From: Oscillospiraceae bacterium
GTDB taxonomy: Bacteria > Bacillota > Clostridia > Oscillospirales > Ruminococcaceae
Reading direction: 5' to 3'
DNA length: 10,938 nt
NCBI GenBank assembly: GCA_014796735.1
Contig: JAAVIG010000107.1
Coordinates: forward strand, 1-10,938
A model generated the notes under the pieces. That model had not been told where the DNA came from and searched no databases. It saw nothing but the letters and a program-made list of their open reading frames with translations. Shown here one piece after another: positions 1 to 7,406 of the stretch (its first letter is position 1; every line of letters starts with the position of its first letter). The position numbers and the translations under genes were made by a program.

Positions 1-548
1 AGATCATTTCCGATCTGAATTCGGACGGATTGGCGGTATTCCGCAGGGAGCATTGCGGGTTTGTGTTTCAGCAGATCTATCTGATAGACACAATGAGCGT
101 TAAGGACAATGTTCTTGCCGCGGGACTGCTTGTAAGCAAGGATAAAAGGTCAGTTCTTTCCCGAGCAAAGGAATTGTTTAAAGCCGTGGATATTTCCGAG
201 GAAACACAGCGTAAATTTCCGACTCAGATCTCGGGCGGCGAGGCGCAGCGGGTGGGCATTGTCCGCGCGCTTATCAATTCTCCCGAAATACTTTTTGCCG
301 ACGAGCCTACCGGCGCGCTGAACTCAAAAACAGGTCTTGACGTTTTAAACACGCTGACAAAGTTTAACGAGCAGGGTCAAAGCGTTGTTATGGTAACGCA
401 CGATATGCGCTCTGCACGCAGGGGAAACCGTATTTTGTACTTAAAGGACGGTTCGGTTTTGGGTGAGTGTGATTTGGGAAAATACAAGCCCAATGACGAA
501 GAACGTCACAAAAAGCTGTCGGATTTTTTAACAAAAATGGGGTGGTAA
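1..548 (+). CDS. ABC transporter ATP-binding protein, MacB/LolD type (5' truncated by window edge)
   Basis: This is the ATPase subunit of an ABC system that powers the FtsX-type permease encoded just downstream, at the inner face of the membrane. The reading frame is open to the window's left edge (first full codon at base 3), so the gene starts upstream; the TTG near base 30 is internal. Visible motifs in order are the Q-loop (GFVFQQ, near bases 57-74), the ABC signature (SGGEAQR, about 229-252), Walker B with catalytic Glu (LFADEPTGAL) and the H-loop (MVTHD). The Walker A motif must lie before the window. The ADEPTGAL form of Walker B is typical of the MacB/LolD/FtsE branch, which fits the neighbour. 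The stop codon is one base before the permease ATG, so the two are probably translationally coupled. Substrate cannot be read from the sequence; drug, peptide or envelope-stress roles are known in the family. Confidence 0.93.
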   Translation, partial: IISDLNSDGLAVFRREHCGFVFQQIYLIDTMSVKDNVLAAGLLVSKDKRSVLSRAKELFKAVDISEETQRKFPTQISGGEAQRVGIVRALINSPEILFADEPTGALNSKTGLDVLNTLTKFNEQGQSVVMVTHDMRSARRGNRILYLKDGSVLGECDLGKYKPNDEERHKKLSDFLTKMGW

Positions 549-549
549 T

Positions 550-2895
550 ATGGGAAGAAAATTACTGCTTGCGCGTTCAAATATACGTAAGGCAAAAGGA
601 CAGACCGCCGCTATTATCGTATTGGTTTTACTGTCGTCCTTGATGATGAATCTGTGGCTTATGTTAGCCATGGACTACAAGGAAAATTTCAACCGTTATC
701 ATGACAGGTTAAACGACGGACATGTTACTCTTGCGGCTTATCCCGACAGCGAAAATTTCAGGGAGTTTATTTCCGATACTCTCGAAGCTTCCTCGGATGT
801 GACGGAATTCAATATAACAGACGCGTTTTGTACATCCGGCTCGCTTTCGTACGGCGGCGGAGAAGTTACATCGCGCTTTGTTATGCTGGAAAAGGAAACC
901 GCGCTTTCCCGAAACGTGGGAAAATTTGAAATTACCGAGGAGGGCAGCTTCAAAAGTGGAATTTACCTGCCTATGCTCTACGGAACGGGAGATAATTATT
1001 CTGTCGGTGATATGATCGAAATTACTCTTGGAAGCGAAAAGGTCAAGTACACCGTCTGCGGATTTTTTAATACCACAATGTTGGGCAGTCACAATTGCGC
1101 AATGTTGGCATTTTTATTGACGGAGGATAAATTTGAGGAGCTTTCCGAAAAAGCGAGCGTACCGAGATCGGCCTGCATTTCCATACGTTTAAAGGATAAA
1201 ATGCAGGGTGAAGACTTTGAGGCAATGCTGAAAGAAAAAATTGACGAAAGGTTTTCCGAGCTTGAAATTATAAGCAATTATTACGAAATGATTACCGTAT
1301 CCCGATATGTTTCCCAGATGATCTGTTCGGCAATTGTGAGCGTAATGGCTTTTTTGACAGCACTGATCGCAATTGTGGTTATTTCATCGAATGTAATAAA
1401 TTATATTCGGGAGGATATGCGGAATTTAGGTGCGATGAAGGCTATCGGTTATACGAGCCGTCAGCTTATTGCCGCGCTGATAACACAGTTTTCGGGAATT
1501 GCGCTTGTCACCGTGATTGTGGGAATATCGCTGTCATACTGTATTTTTCCTGCCGTAAACGAGATGATGATCGCACAGACCGGTATTCCTTACACGGTTA
1601 GATTTCTGCCGCTCCCTTGCCTGATAACAATTTTATTTATTGTCGGCGTGGTGACGGCGGCGGTATACTGCTCCGCAAAAAGAATTAAAAAAACCGAACC
1701 GATAACCGCGCTTCGTCAAGGGATCGCAACCCACAATTTTAAAAAGAATCACATTCCGCTGGACAGAACAACAGCACCGCTTAATATCGCGCTTGCGCTG
1801 AAAACAGCTTTTTCGGTATTGAAGCAAAATATTACGATGTGTATCACAATGCTTGTGCTGTCGCTTATTCTCGTATTTTCGGGAGTTATATTTGAGAATG
1901 CGATCATTGATATGCAGCCGTTTATAGATTTGTTTGCGGGAGAAACCGCGGATTCCCTTATAAAAATCAACATAGAGGCGGAAAATGAATTTCTTAATGC
2001 AATGGAATCGGACAGCCGTGTGGAAAAAATTTATCAATACACACAAAATACGCTGGGACATGTTGGCGGCATTTCTTTGGTTGTGACTGTTTCCGATGAT
2101 TTTTCAAAAATGAATAATCAAAGCGTTATTATTGAGGGGCGTTTTCCAAAATACGACAATGAGACCGTAATTGCCGCAAAATACGCTAAGGAAATAGCAC
2201 TTGATGTGGGCGATGAAATCAGTCTTAAACTCGGAGAACATGAGCGGAAATATATCATTTCGGGATTGAGCCAGGACAGCAACAATCTGGGAAAGGACTG
2301 TATGCTTACCCGTGAGGGGTACGAAAAAATCGGCAGTCTCCAAGACGTGGGGTACTTTATATATCTCACTGCGGATACGGATATAGACGATTTCAACAGC
2401 CGGGTGTCGGAGCGTTTTGGCAGCAGCATAAACGCTACCCTTAATTATTTGTCGATCCTTGAGGGAACGGGCAGCATGTATGTTTTGCTGTTGACGGTTA
2501 TCGTTGCGGCAGTGATGATATTAAGCTGTATTGTAATAATATTTGTAATGTATCTGCTGGTAAGAACGCTTCTTAACGGTAAAAAACGTGATTACGGCAT
2601 TTTAAAGGCACTTGGCTTTACAACAAAACAGCTTATCCTACAGACCGCGATTAGCTTTATGCCGTCGGTAATAATTTTCGGGGCAGTGGGAATTTTCATA
2701 AGCTCACAGATCATCAATCCTCTGTTATCCTTATTTTTTAGCGGAATAGGGATAGTTAAATGCACCTTTGCGGTGCCTGTTAGATTCAATATAATTGCGG
2801 GAATAGGGTTGATTTTGTTTGCGTTTGCTGCCGCTTGCCTGATGTCATTAAGGGTGAAAAGGATTGCGCCGAGAGAGCTGCTTACGGGAGAATAA
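550..2895 (+). CDS. ABC transporter permease with two FtsX-type halves
   Basis: A 781-residue integral membrane protein, partner of the preceding ATPase. It is internally duplicated. Each half has one leading membrane helix, a large soluble (probably extracytoplasmic) domain and then three helices. In half one the helices lie near residues 19-41, 256-281, 306-330 and 353-374, with a soluble domain at about 45-250. In half two they lie near 427-449, 643-671, 697-720 and 747-768, with a soluble domain at about 455-640. The FtsX signature after the second helix of each half is clear: GAMKAIGYTSRQLI near 294 and GILKALGFTTKQLI near 683. Such eight-helix proteins move substrates or transmit force with a MacB/LolD-like ATPase. 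They differ from BceB (ten helices, one large domain). The start follows a weak GGGGTGG site overlapping the end of the ATPase gene, which suggests coupled translation. It ends in tandem TAA codons inside a palindrome. Substrate unknown. Confidence 0.93.
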   Translation: MGRKLLLARSNIRKAKGQTAAIIVLVLLSSLMMNLWLMLAMDYKENFNRYHDRLNDGHVTLAAYPDSENFREFISDTLEASSDVTEFNITDAFCTSGSLSYGGGEVTSRFVMLEKETALSRNVGKFEITEEGSFKSGIYLPMLYGTGDNYSVGDMIEITLGSEKVKYTVCGFFNTTMLGSHNCAMLAFLLTEDKFEELSEKASVPRSACISIRLKDKMQGEDFEAMLKEKIDERFSELEIISNYYEMITVSRYVSQMICSAIVSVMAFLTALIAIVVISSNVINYIREDMRNLGAMKAIGYTSRQLIAALITQFSGIALVTVIVGISLSYCIFPAVNEMMIAQTGIPYTVRFLPLPCLITILFIVGVVTAAVYCSAKRIKKTEPITALRQGIATHNFKKNHIPLDRTTAPLNIALALKTAFSVLKQNITMCITMLVLSLILVFSGVIFENAIIDMQPFIDLFAGETADSLIKINIEAENEFLNAMESDSRVEKIYQYTQNTLGHVGGISLVVTVSDDFSKMNNQSVIIEGRFPKYDNETVIAAKYAKEIALDVGDEISLKLGEHERKYIISGLSQDSNNLGKDCMLTREGYEKIGSLQDVGYFIYLTADTDIDDFNSRVSERFGSSINATLNYLSILEGTGSMYVLLLTVIVAAVMILSCIVIIFVMYLLVRTLLNGKKRDYGILKALGFTTKQLILQTAISFMPSVIIFGAVGIFISSQIINPLLSLFFSGIGIVKCTFAVPVRFNIIAGIGLILFAFAAACLMSLRVKRIAPRELLTGE

Positions 2896-2920
2896 TAAAG
2901 GCCGTATATTGCCTTTATTA
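2893..2920. terminator. Shared inverted repeat between convergent operons, containing both stop codons
   Basis: A perfect 10-bp inverted repeat, TAATAAAGGC (2893-2902) and GCCTTTATTA (2911-2920), is separated by 8 bases. The permease stop (TAA, 2893-2895) and the minus-strand exporter stop (complement of 2918-2920) are the outermost three bases of the two arms, and each is followed in frame by a second TAA. The hairpin probably acts as a small bidirectional terminator. It has only three G-C pairs and no separate U-tract, so termination strength is uncertain. Confidence 0.6.
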
Positions 2921-4765
2921 ACTTCGCTGCACATTCTGAGTATCGGTATAATACTGTGCCTGAGCAAACCACAGCTCGCGATACTTTCCGCTCTCATCGG
3001 CTACAAGCTCATCATGAGATCCCCTTTGAATTATCCGACCGTTGTCAAAAACCGCAATACTGTCGCAGAAACGGCATGAGGAAAGCCTATGGCTGATATA
3101 AACAGCCGTTTTATCCTCAACTATGTCGTTGAATTTCGAGTATATCTCAAACTCGACTATCGGGTCGAGCGCGGCGGTAGGCTCATCAAGGACTATAAAC
3201 GGCGCGTCTTTGTAAAGCGCTCTCGCAAGGGCGATCTTTTGCGCCTCGCCTCCGGATATTTCAACGCCCGTTTCCTCGAAATCCTTATACAGGCAGGTAT
3301 TGATCCCGTCGGGCATAGAGTTCAGACGCCCGCCGAACCCTGCCTTTTCAAGACAGCTTATTGCTTTAGCAGTGTCGCAGAGCGCACTCGCCGCTACATT
3401 TTGTCCGAGAGGGAAGGAGAAAAGCTTGAAATCCTGAAACACAACCGAAAACAGAGAAAGATAATCGTCGTAGTCGTATTTTTTGATATTGACACCGTTA
3501 AGAAGTATCTCGCCCTCCGTGGGATCATAAAGTCTGCAAAGGAGCTTAATAAACGTTGTTTTTCCGCTGCCGTTCATTCCCACGACAGCAAGTTTCTGAC
3601 CGACCTTGAATTTCATGGAGACATTTTTCAACGCGTAGAAATCGGCGGACGGATACTTGAACGACACATTGCGGAACTCGATTTCATATTCATTGTCTCC
3701 GCCCTTACACATAAACCACTTTTCGACCGGAATTTTTCCCTGATACATCTTTTGCGGTATGTCGAAATACGCAAGGTAATCCTCAACAAATTTCGTGTTA
3801 TTTTTAATATCGGAATACACGGCAAAATAACTTATTATGCAACCAATGATAATTTCCACAAACTCGACATACTTTATGATGCTTCCTATCCCAAACACGC
3901 CTGCAACGGCGCAGACGCAGATGAAAATGTGTATCACAATCTTAAGGATTGTGCCCGCGATCGACAGCGGAATATTAATGCGGAACTTTGAGCTGAATAA
4001 GCCGCGAAACGCTTTTTTGTGGAGATCAAAGCAGTATAATTTTATTTTCATTATCAGCTTATCCTGACGGTAAAGACGAACATCCTTGCCCATATTGTAG
4101 CAATCTACAGCGTCATCAATACGGTTTTCGTCTATCATTGTCTGCGATGTTTCATATGAATTGCGAGATAATACGTCCTTGATTCGGAAATTGTAGCGTA
4201 TATTGAAAACGACAGCGGCTATAAGTATAGCTGCAAACAACACAGCATACCAACTGAATCCTGCGGCAAAGATCAGTACGAACATCTCTGTTCCAAGTAT
4301 CAGAGACAGCAACGCGCTTATAGTTGTGTCAACAAGGCAGCTTACGCTCATCATAAGGAGCTGTTTTCCGTGCCAATTTATATTTGCGGACTCTGTGATC
4401 TTGCGTCTGAGCTGTCTGACCTCGGTATTCTCGAGATCGGCATAATCGAGGGTAAGGGTTTTGCGGTTAAAATAAGCGGTTTCCCTTTGATTAAGAATTG
4501 TTTCTTTATGCCCGAATATGCGGTTTAATATGCCTTCGATAATTGCAATTGCGAAATTGCCGAATACGGTAATCACAACGAGCAGTATCAGACGATCTTT
4601 GTCACGCGCACCAACGATCTCGTTGACGACTTCAGCGGACATATAGAGATTGAAATAGGGAGTAAGCTTATTGAACAGAGTTTTTACGGCAAGCAGAGGG
4701 AAATAAGAGGGGCAGAAAGAGTGCAGAAGTTTCAATGCCCGAATGTTAGGGTTATCTTTACGCAT
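2918..4765 (-). CDS. ABC exporter half-transporter (membrane domain fused to ATPase), second of a pair
   Basis: A 615-residue half-transporter, probably the partner of the overlapping upstream gene in a heterodimeric exporter. The N-terminal membrane domain has about six helices (roughly residues 22-45, 58-80, 140-160, 163-187, 267-290, 298-318). The ATPase domain follows from about 358: Walker A GMNGSGKT (396-403), Q-loop Gln444, signature ISGGE (503-507), Walker B IVLDEP with catalytic Glu528, and H-loop His559. All key residues are present. There is no N-terminal C39 peptidase domain, so it does not process a leader peptide itself. The start ATG follows a perfect AGGAGG (complement of 4775-4780) with a 9-nt spacer, located inside the end of the upstream gene; the two genes overlap by 8 bp. 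Substrate not identifiable: drug, lipid or peptide export are the usual roles. Confidence 0.94.
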   Translation of the reverse strand: MRKDNPNIRALKLLHSFCPSYFPLLAVKTLFNKLTPYFNLYMSAEVVNEIVGARDKDRLILLVVITVFGNFAIAIIEGILNRIFGHKETILNQRETAYFNRKTLTLDYADLENTEVRQLRRKITESANINWHGKQLLMMSVSCLVDTTISALLSLILGTEMFVLIFAAGFSWYAVLFAAILIAAVVFNIRYNFRIKDVLSRNSYETSQTMIDENRIDDAVDCYNMGKDVRLYRQDKLIMKIKLYCFDLHKKAFRGLFSSKFRINIPLSIAGTILKIVIHIFICVCAVAGVFGIGSIIKYVEFVEIIIGCIISYFAVYSDIKNNTKFVEDYLAYFDIPQKMYQGKIPVEKWFMCKGGDNEYEIEFRNVSFKYPSADFYALKNVSMKFKVGQKLAVVGMNGSGKTTFIKLLCRLYDPTEGEILLNGVNIKKYDYDDYLSLFSVVFQDFKLFSFPLGQNVAASALCDTAKAISCLEKAGFGGRLNSMPDGINTCLYKDFEETGVEISGGEAQKIALARALYKDAPFIVLDEPTAALDPIVEFEIYSKFNDIVEDKTAVYISHRLSSCRFCDSIAVFDNGRIIQRGSHDELVADESGKYRELWFAQAQYYTDTQNVQRS

Positions 4766-6587
4766 TTTCTGTTTCCTCCTTGTAGTAGTGGCTTTGCAGA
4801 TCGTACATATATGCGTACTTGCCGCCGAGCTTCATTAACTCGTCGTGAGAGCCGACTTCGGCTATCTCTCCGTTTTCGATATAGATTATCCTATCGCAGA
4901 AACGGGTAGAGGCAAGACGGTGTGAGATATATACGGAGGTTTTGTTTTCAGTGAGGTCGTTGTATTTAAGATAAAGCTCGTTTTCGGCGATAGGGTCGAG
5001 TGCGGCGGTAGGTTCATCGAGAATGATGACGGGTGCATCCTTGTAAAGTGCTCTCGCAAGCATAAGCTTTTGCTTTTCACCGCCCGAAAGGTCGATGCCG
5101 TCGTCAAATATGCCTTTCATGAGTCTTGAATCTATACCGTTCGGTAAAGAGTTTATCTTGCTTTCCAATCCCGCCTTGCGAATAACTGCAAGCACTTTGT
5201 CTCTGTCGATATAGTCATCGCTTGAAGATACAAACTCCGCTATCGTAACTGGCAGCAGGTAGATGTCCTGAAATACCGCCGAGAAGAGGGAATAGTATTC
5301 CTCTATGTTATAGTCGGAAATAGCGTGACCGTTGAGCGTGATCTTGCCCTCCGAGGGGTAATAGAACCCGCACATCAGCTTGACAAGCGTTGTTTTACCC
5401 GCGCCGTTTGCGCCGACGATTGCAAGTTTCTCTCCCTTTCCGATCTTCAGATTTACATTTTTCAGGGCGTACTTTTCTTCACCAACGAAGGGATATTTAA
5501 ACGAAACATTTTTCAATTCGATGTCCACGGGAAGCTGTTCTTTTGTCGGAAGCGAACAGCCCTTATTATGGTTGAATTTCTCCTTGATATCGAAGTATTC
5601 TCGGTAGTATTCTATCTTTATGCTCTTGTGAACGATGTCGTTTACCGTGCCTCCGATACCGTTCAGCCAAACGGAAAATCCCGTTATCGCACCGAAGTAG
5701 AACACAAAGTCGCCTGCGCCGATGTCGTTTCTGAGCACCATTACTATCAGGACTGCATACGCCGCGCCGCTGCGAATGAGGGTAAGGAGCGCGCCTATTA
5801 AGTTACCCGCAAGTTCTCTTGCACTTACCTTTTTTGTCCATACAAACCGCTCTTTTTGAAAGCCCGTCAATAGGTTCGAGAGCCAATCGAACATACCATA
5901 TATTCGGATATCCTTTGCATGGTCAAACTTTTCCGAAAAGCTCGAAAGATACCAAATCTTACGGTCAATCGCCGCCAAATTGTTTTTGTTCTTTTCGATG
6001 TAGTTTCGCTGCCAACGGCTCATCAAGTAAGTGATGAATGCCGAGAGGAATAATAACGCGAGGATCCAAGGTGAAACGACTGCGATTATTGAGCCGTAAG
6101 TAAAAATACCAAGAAGACTTGTTAAAAGACCAAGAAGTGAATGCCAGATAAACTCAGGCGCACATTGTCCGGAACAGGCGTCATTCATAGCGTTCTGATA
6201 TTTTATATTTGCCTCGGGATTGTCGGTGTTTGAGAAATCGGTTCTCATGTACTTTTCGCATATTGCGTGTTGGTACAGACACGACAGATTATACTGCCGC
6301 ATATCAAGTCTTGTGCCGCAAAAGTCGTTGAATATCCGAACGCATAAAAGCGCACCGAAATAAGCGGCAATTATCCATATTATTGTGTGAATGCTCTTTT
6401 GCGTTTCCACCGAGTCTATCAGTACCTTCGGAAAATACGCTGCCGCCAGCGGAAAAAGTACGCTTAACGGTATACGCGGAAGAAAGAACAGATAGAACGC
6501 TTTGTCCCATTTCCAAATGTTTTTAAAAGCGTAACCGATGTTTGAAAAAATATGATGTTTTGTTTTTGGTTTTGACGGAGTTTTCAT
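4758..6587 (-). CDS. ABC exporter half-transporter (membrane domain fused to ATPase), first of a pair
   Basis: A 609-residue half-transporter with an N-terminal six-helix membrane domain (helices near residues 32-55, 68-88, 146-168, 172-190, 262-285, 292-312). Its ATPase domain starts near 355: Walker A GANGAGKT (392-399), Q-loop Gln440, signature LSGGE (500-504), Walker B IILDEP with catalytic Glu525, and H-loop His556. It is clearly a paralogue of the next gene: both end their ATPase domains with matching YISHRL, RFCD and GSHDEL segments. The tandem arrangement with an 8-bp overlap argues for a heterodimer. The start is supported by AAGGAG (around 6594-6601), 6-8 nt before the ATG. It lies 126 bp downstream of a two-component system on the same strand, which suggests that system controls it. 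No peptidase domain and no nearby peptide substrate were seen. Confidence 0.94.
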   Translation of the reverse strand: MKTPSKPKTKHHIFSNIGYAFKNIWKWDKAFYLFFLPRIPLSVLFPLAAAYFPKVLIDSVETQKSIHTIIWIIAAYFGALLCVRIFNDFCGTRLDMRQYNLSCLYQHAICEKYMRTDFSNTDNPEANIKYQNAMNDACSGQCAPEFIWHSLLGLLTSLLGIFTYGSIIAVVSPWILALLFLSAFITYLMSRWQRNYIEKNKNNLAAIDRKIWYLSSFSEKFDHAKDIRIYGMFDWLSNLLTGFQKERFVWTKKVSARELAGNLIGALLTLIRSGAAYAVLIVMVLRNDIGAGDFVFYFGAITGFSVWLNGIGGTVNDIVHKSIKIEYYREYFDIKEKFNHNKGCSLPTKEQLPVDIELKNVSFKYPFVGEEKYALKNVNLKIGKGEKLAIVGANGAGKTTLVKLMCGFYYPSEGKITLNGHAISDYNIEEYYSLFSAVFQDIYLLPVTIAEFVSSSDDYIDRDKVLAVIRKAGLESKINSLPNGIDSRLMKGIFDDGIDLSGGEKQKLMLARALYKDAPVIILDEPTAALDPIAENELYLKYNDLTENKTSVYISHRLASTRFCDRIIYIENGEIAEVGSHDELMKLGGKYAYMYDLQSHYYKEETENA

Positions 6588-6593
6588 GGTATA

Positions 6594-6601
6594 TCTCCTT
6601 C
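6594..6601 (-). promoter_or_regulatory. Ribosome binding site of the first exporter gene
   Basis: On the minus strand an AAGGAGAT stretch precedes the exporter ATG at 6587 by about 6 nt. It fixes the start codon. It lies only about 13 nt after the U-tract of the upstream hairpin, so transcription ending at that hairpin would exclude it from the message. Confidence 0.8.
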
Positions 6602-6613
6602 TTGTTATTATGT

Positions 6614-6664
6614 AAAAAAATCCCTTTTGACTTGTGTATATTATACCACAGTCAAAAGGGATTT
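6614..6664 (-). terminator. Strong intrinsic terminator or attenuator hairpin between kinase and exporter genes
   Basis: A perfect 14-bp inverted repeat (arms 6618-6631 and 6651-6664, reading GTCAAAAGGGATTT on one side) is followed on the minus strand by seven U residues (complement of 6614-6620). Short inner complementarity (TGTG 6633-6636 with CACA 6647-6650, and TATA with TATA) extends the palindrome almost to its centre. It would end transcripts from the kinase gene. Because it stops only 26 nt before the exporter ATG, it may instead control read-through into the exporter. The plus-strand side also has a short T-run after the stem, but no plus-strand gene leads into it. Confidence 0.8.
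6640..6648 (-). promoter_or_regulatory. Candidate extended -10 promoter element inside the hairpin loop
   Basis: On the minus strand, TGGTATAAT (complement of 6640-6648) is a full extended -10 box between the arms of the inverted repeat. Transcription from it would start near 6633, after one arm has passed, so that RNA could not fold the terminator. No good -35 box lies at the usual distance, and the AT-rich context makes a chance match possible. Confidence 0.35.
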
Positions 6665-6680
6665 GCGTTTTTTAGCATGA

Positions 6681-6708
6681 ATTGTATAAAAAACGGCGCG
6701 AATTGCAA
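6681..6708 (-). promoter_or_regulatory. Candidate promoter TTGCAA-16-TACAAT upstream of the hairpin
   Basis: On the minus strand a TTGCAA box (6708-6703) and a TACAAT box (6686-6681) are 16 bp apart, just after or overlapping the end of the kinase gene. A start near 6674 would make a short leader that folds the whole hairpin before the exporter gene. Each box is one mismatch from consensus (TTGACA would be two for the first). Prediction only. Confidence 0.35.
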
Positions 6709-6713
6709 TGTGC

Positions 6714-7382
6714 TTACAAGGGCAGGACTGCTTCGGTAGCAAAAATTCCTTCATCATGCTGACGGTTGAGCCTGCCGCCGTACTTTTCGACTATTGAGTC
6801 TATTCGCATTATTCCGAAACCGTGAGAGGGACTGTTTTTGGTGCTCCGATATATTCCGCCGAGCTTTTTCGTCATGCCATCGGTCGAGTTGGCAACATAG
6901 ATATAAAGCTGTTCTTTTAATAATCCAACGTAAATGCGGATAAAACGATTTGCGTTTTCGGGTTGTTTCAGGCAAGCTTCCAATGCATTATCAAGAAAAT
7001 TTCCGATTAAAACGCACAGGTCTATTTCAGATACGGAAATTTCGGGCGGCACTGCCGCTTTGGCGGTGACGGTAATGTTATAGGAGCCGATCAGGGATAT
7101 TTTGCTGTTCAAGATCGCGTCTACCATAACATTTCCCGTTTTGATTACAGTGTCGACTTGTGCGAGGTCAGCGTTGAGTTTCAGAAGATATTCACGTATC
7201 TGATCGGGCTTTTCGGTCAGCGCAAGCATAGCCTGAATGTGGTTGTGATAGTCGTGCCGCCAGCCGCGCATAGTCTTGTAAATATTCTGAACCTCCTGAC
7301 AGTGCTTTTCAATAAGATCGCTTTGATATGCGGCTATACGGCGATCTATTATTTTGCCGAAAAGTTTATCAAACAGCAGCAT
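6714..7382 (-). CDS. Short AgrC-like sensor histidine kinase without membrane domain (GHKL ATPase)
   Basis: A 222-residue histidine kinase, partner of the LytTR regulator encoded 24 bp upstream. It begins with an amphipathic or coiled segment (about residues 1-38). The phosphoacceptor box RHDYHNH follows (His43 likely), then a dimerisation helix to about 95. The HATPase domain has an N-box (NFLDNALEA, 128-136), an ANSTD segment near 164-168 and a G-box (SHGFGI, 186-191). These are the marks of the AgrC/VirS-type (HPK10) family, which signals to LytTR regulators. Usual members have six or so membrane helices before the H-box and total about 430 residues; here there is none, and the 24-bp gap to the previous gene leaves no room for it. 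So the kinase is cytoplasmic, or is recruited to the membrane by a partner such as the exporter (inference). The ATG follows an AAAGGAAAG site. Confidence 0.9.
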   Translation of the reverse strand: MLLFDKLFGKIIDRRIAAYQSDLIEKHCQEVQNIYKTMRGWRHDYHNHIQAMLALTEKPDQIREYLLKLNADLAQVDTVIKTGNVMVDAILNSKISLIGSYNITVTAKAAVPPEISVSEIDLCVLIGNFLDNALEACLKQPENANRFIRIYVGLLKEQLYIYVANSTDGMTKKLGGIYRSTKNSPSHGFGIMRIDSIVEKYGGRLNRQHDEGIFATEAVLPL

Positions 7383-7406
7383 ATCAACACTTTCCTTTCA
7401 TACATT

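Noticed and set aside
30..32. TTG as the start of the first ATPase gene
   Set aside because: The frame stays open to the left edge with plausible coding sequence, and the family's Walker A region must lie further upstream.
1633..2061. A 142-codon minus-strand open frame inside the permease gene
   Set aside because: Antisense to conserved FtsX sequence, no ribosome site, low-complexity basic translation; a shadow frame.
3089..3991. A 300-codon open frame on the plus strand opposite the second exporter gene
   Set aside because: It lies wholly antisense to a well-supported ATPase domain, has no ribosome site or recognisable domain, and its composition is that of a mirrored reading of the exporter's codons.
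6588..6713. Small peptide gene (signal peptide or bacteriocin precursor) between kinase and exporter
   Set aside because: No short frame with a ribosome site and leader-like sequence was seen on either strand; the gap is filled by the hairpin and promoter-like boxes.
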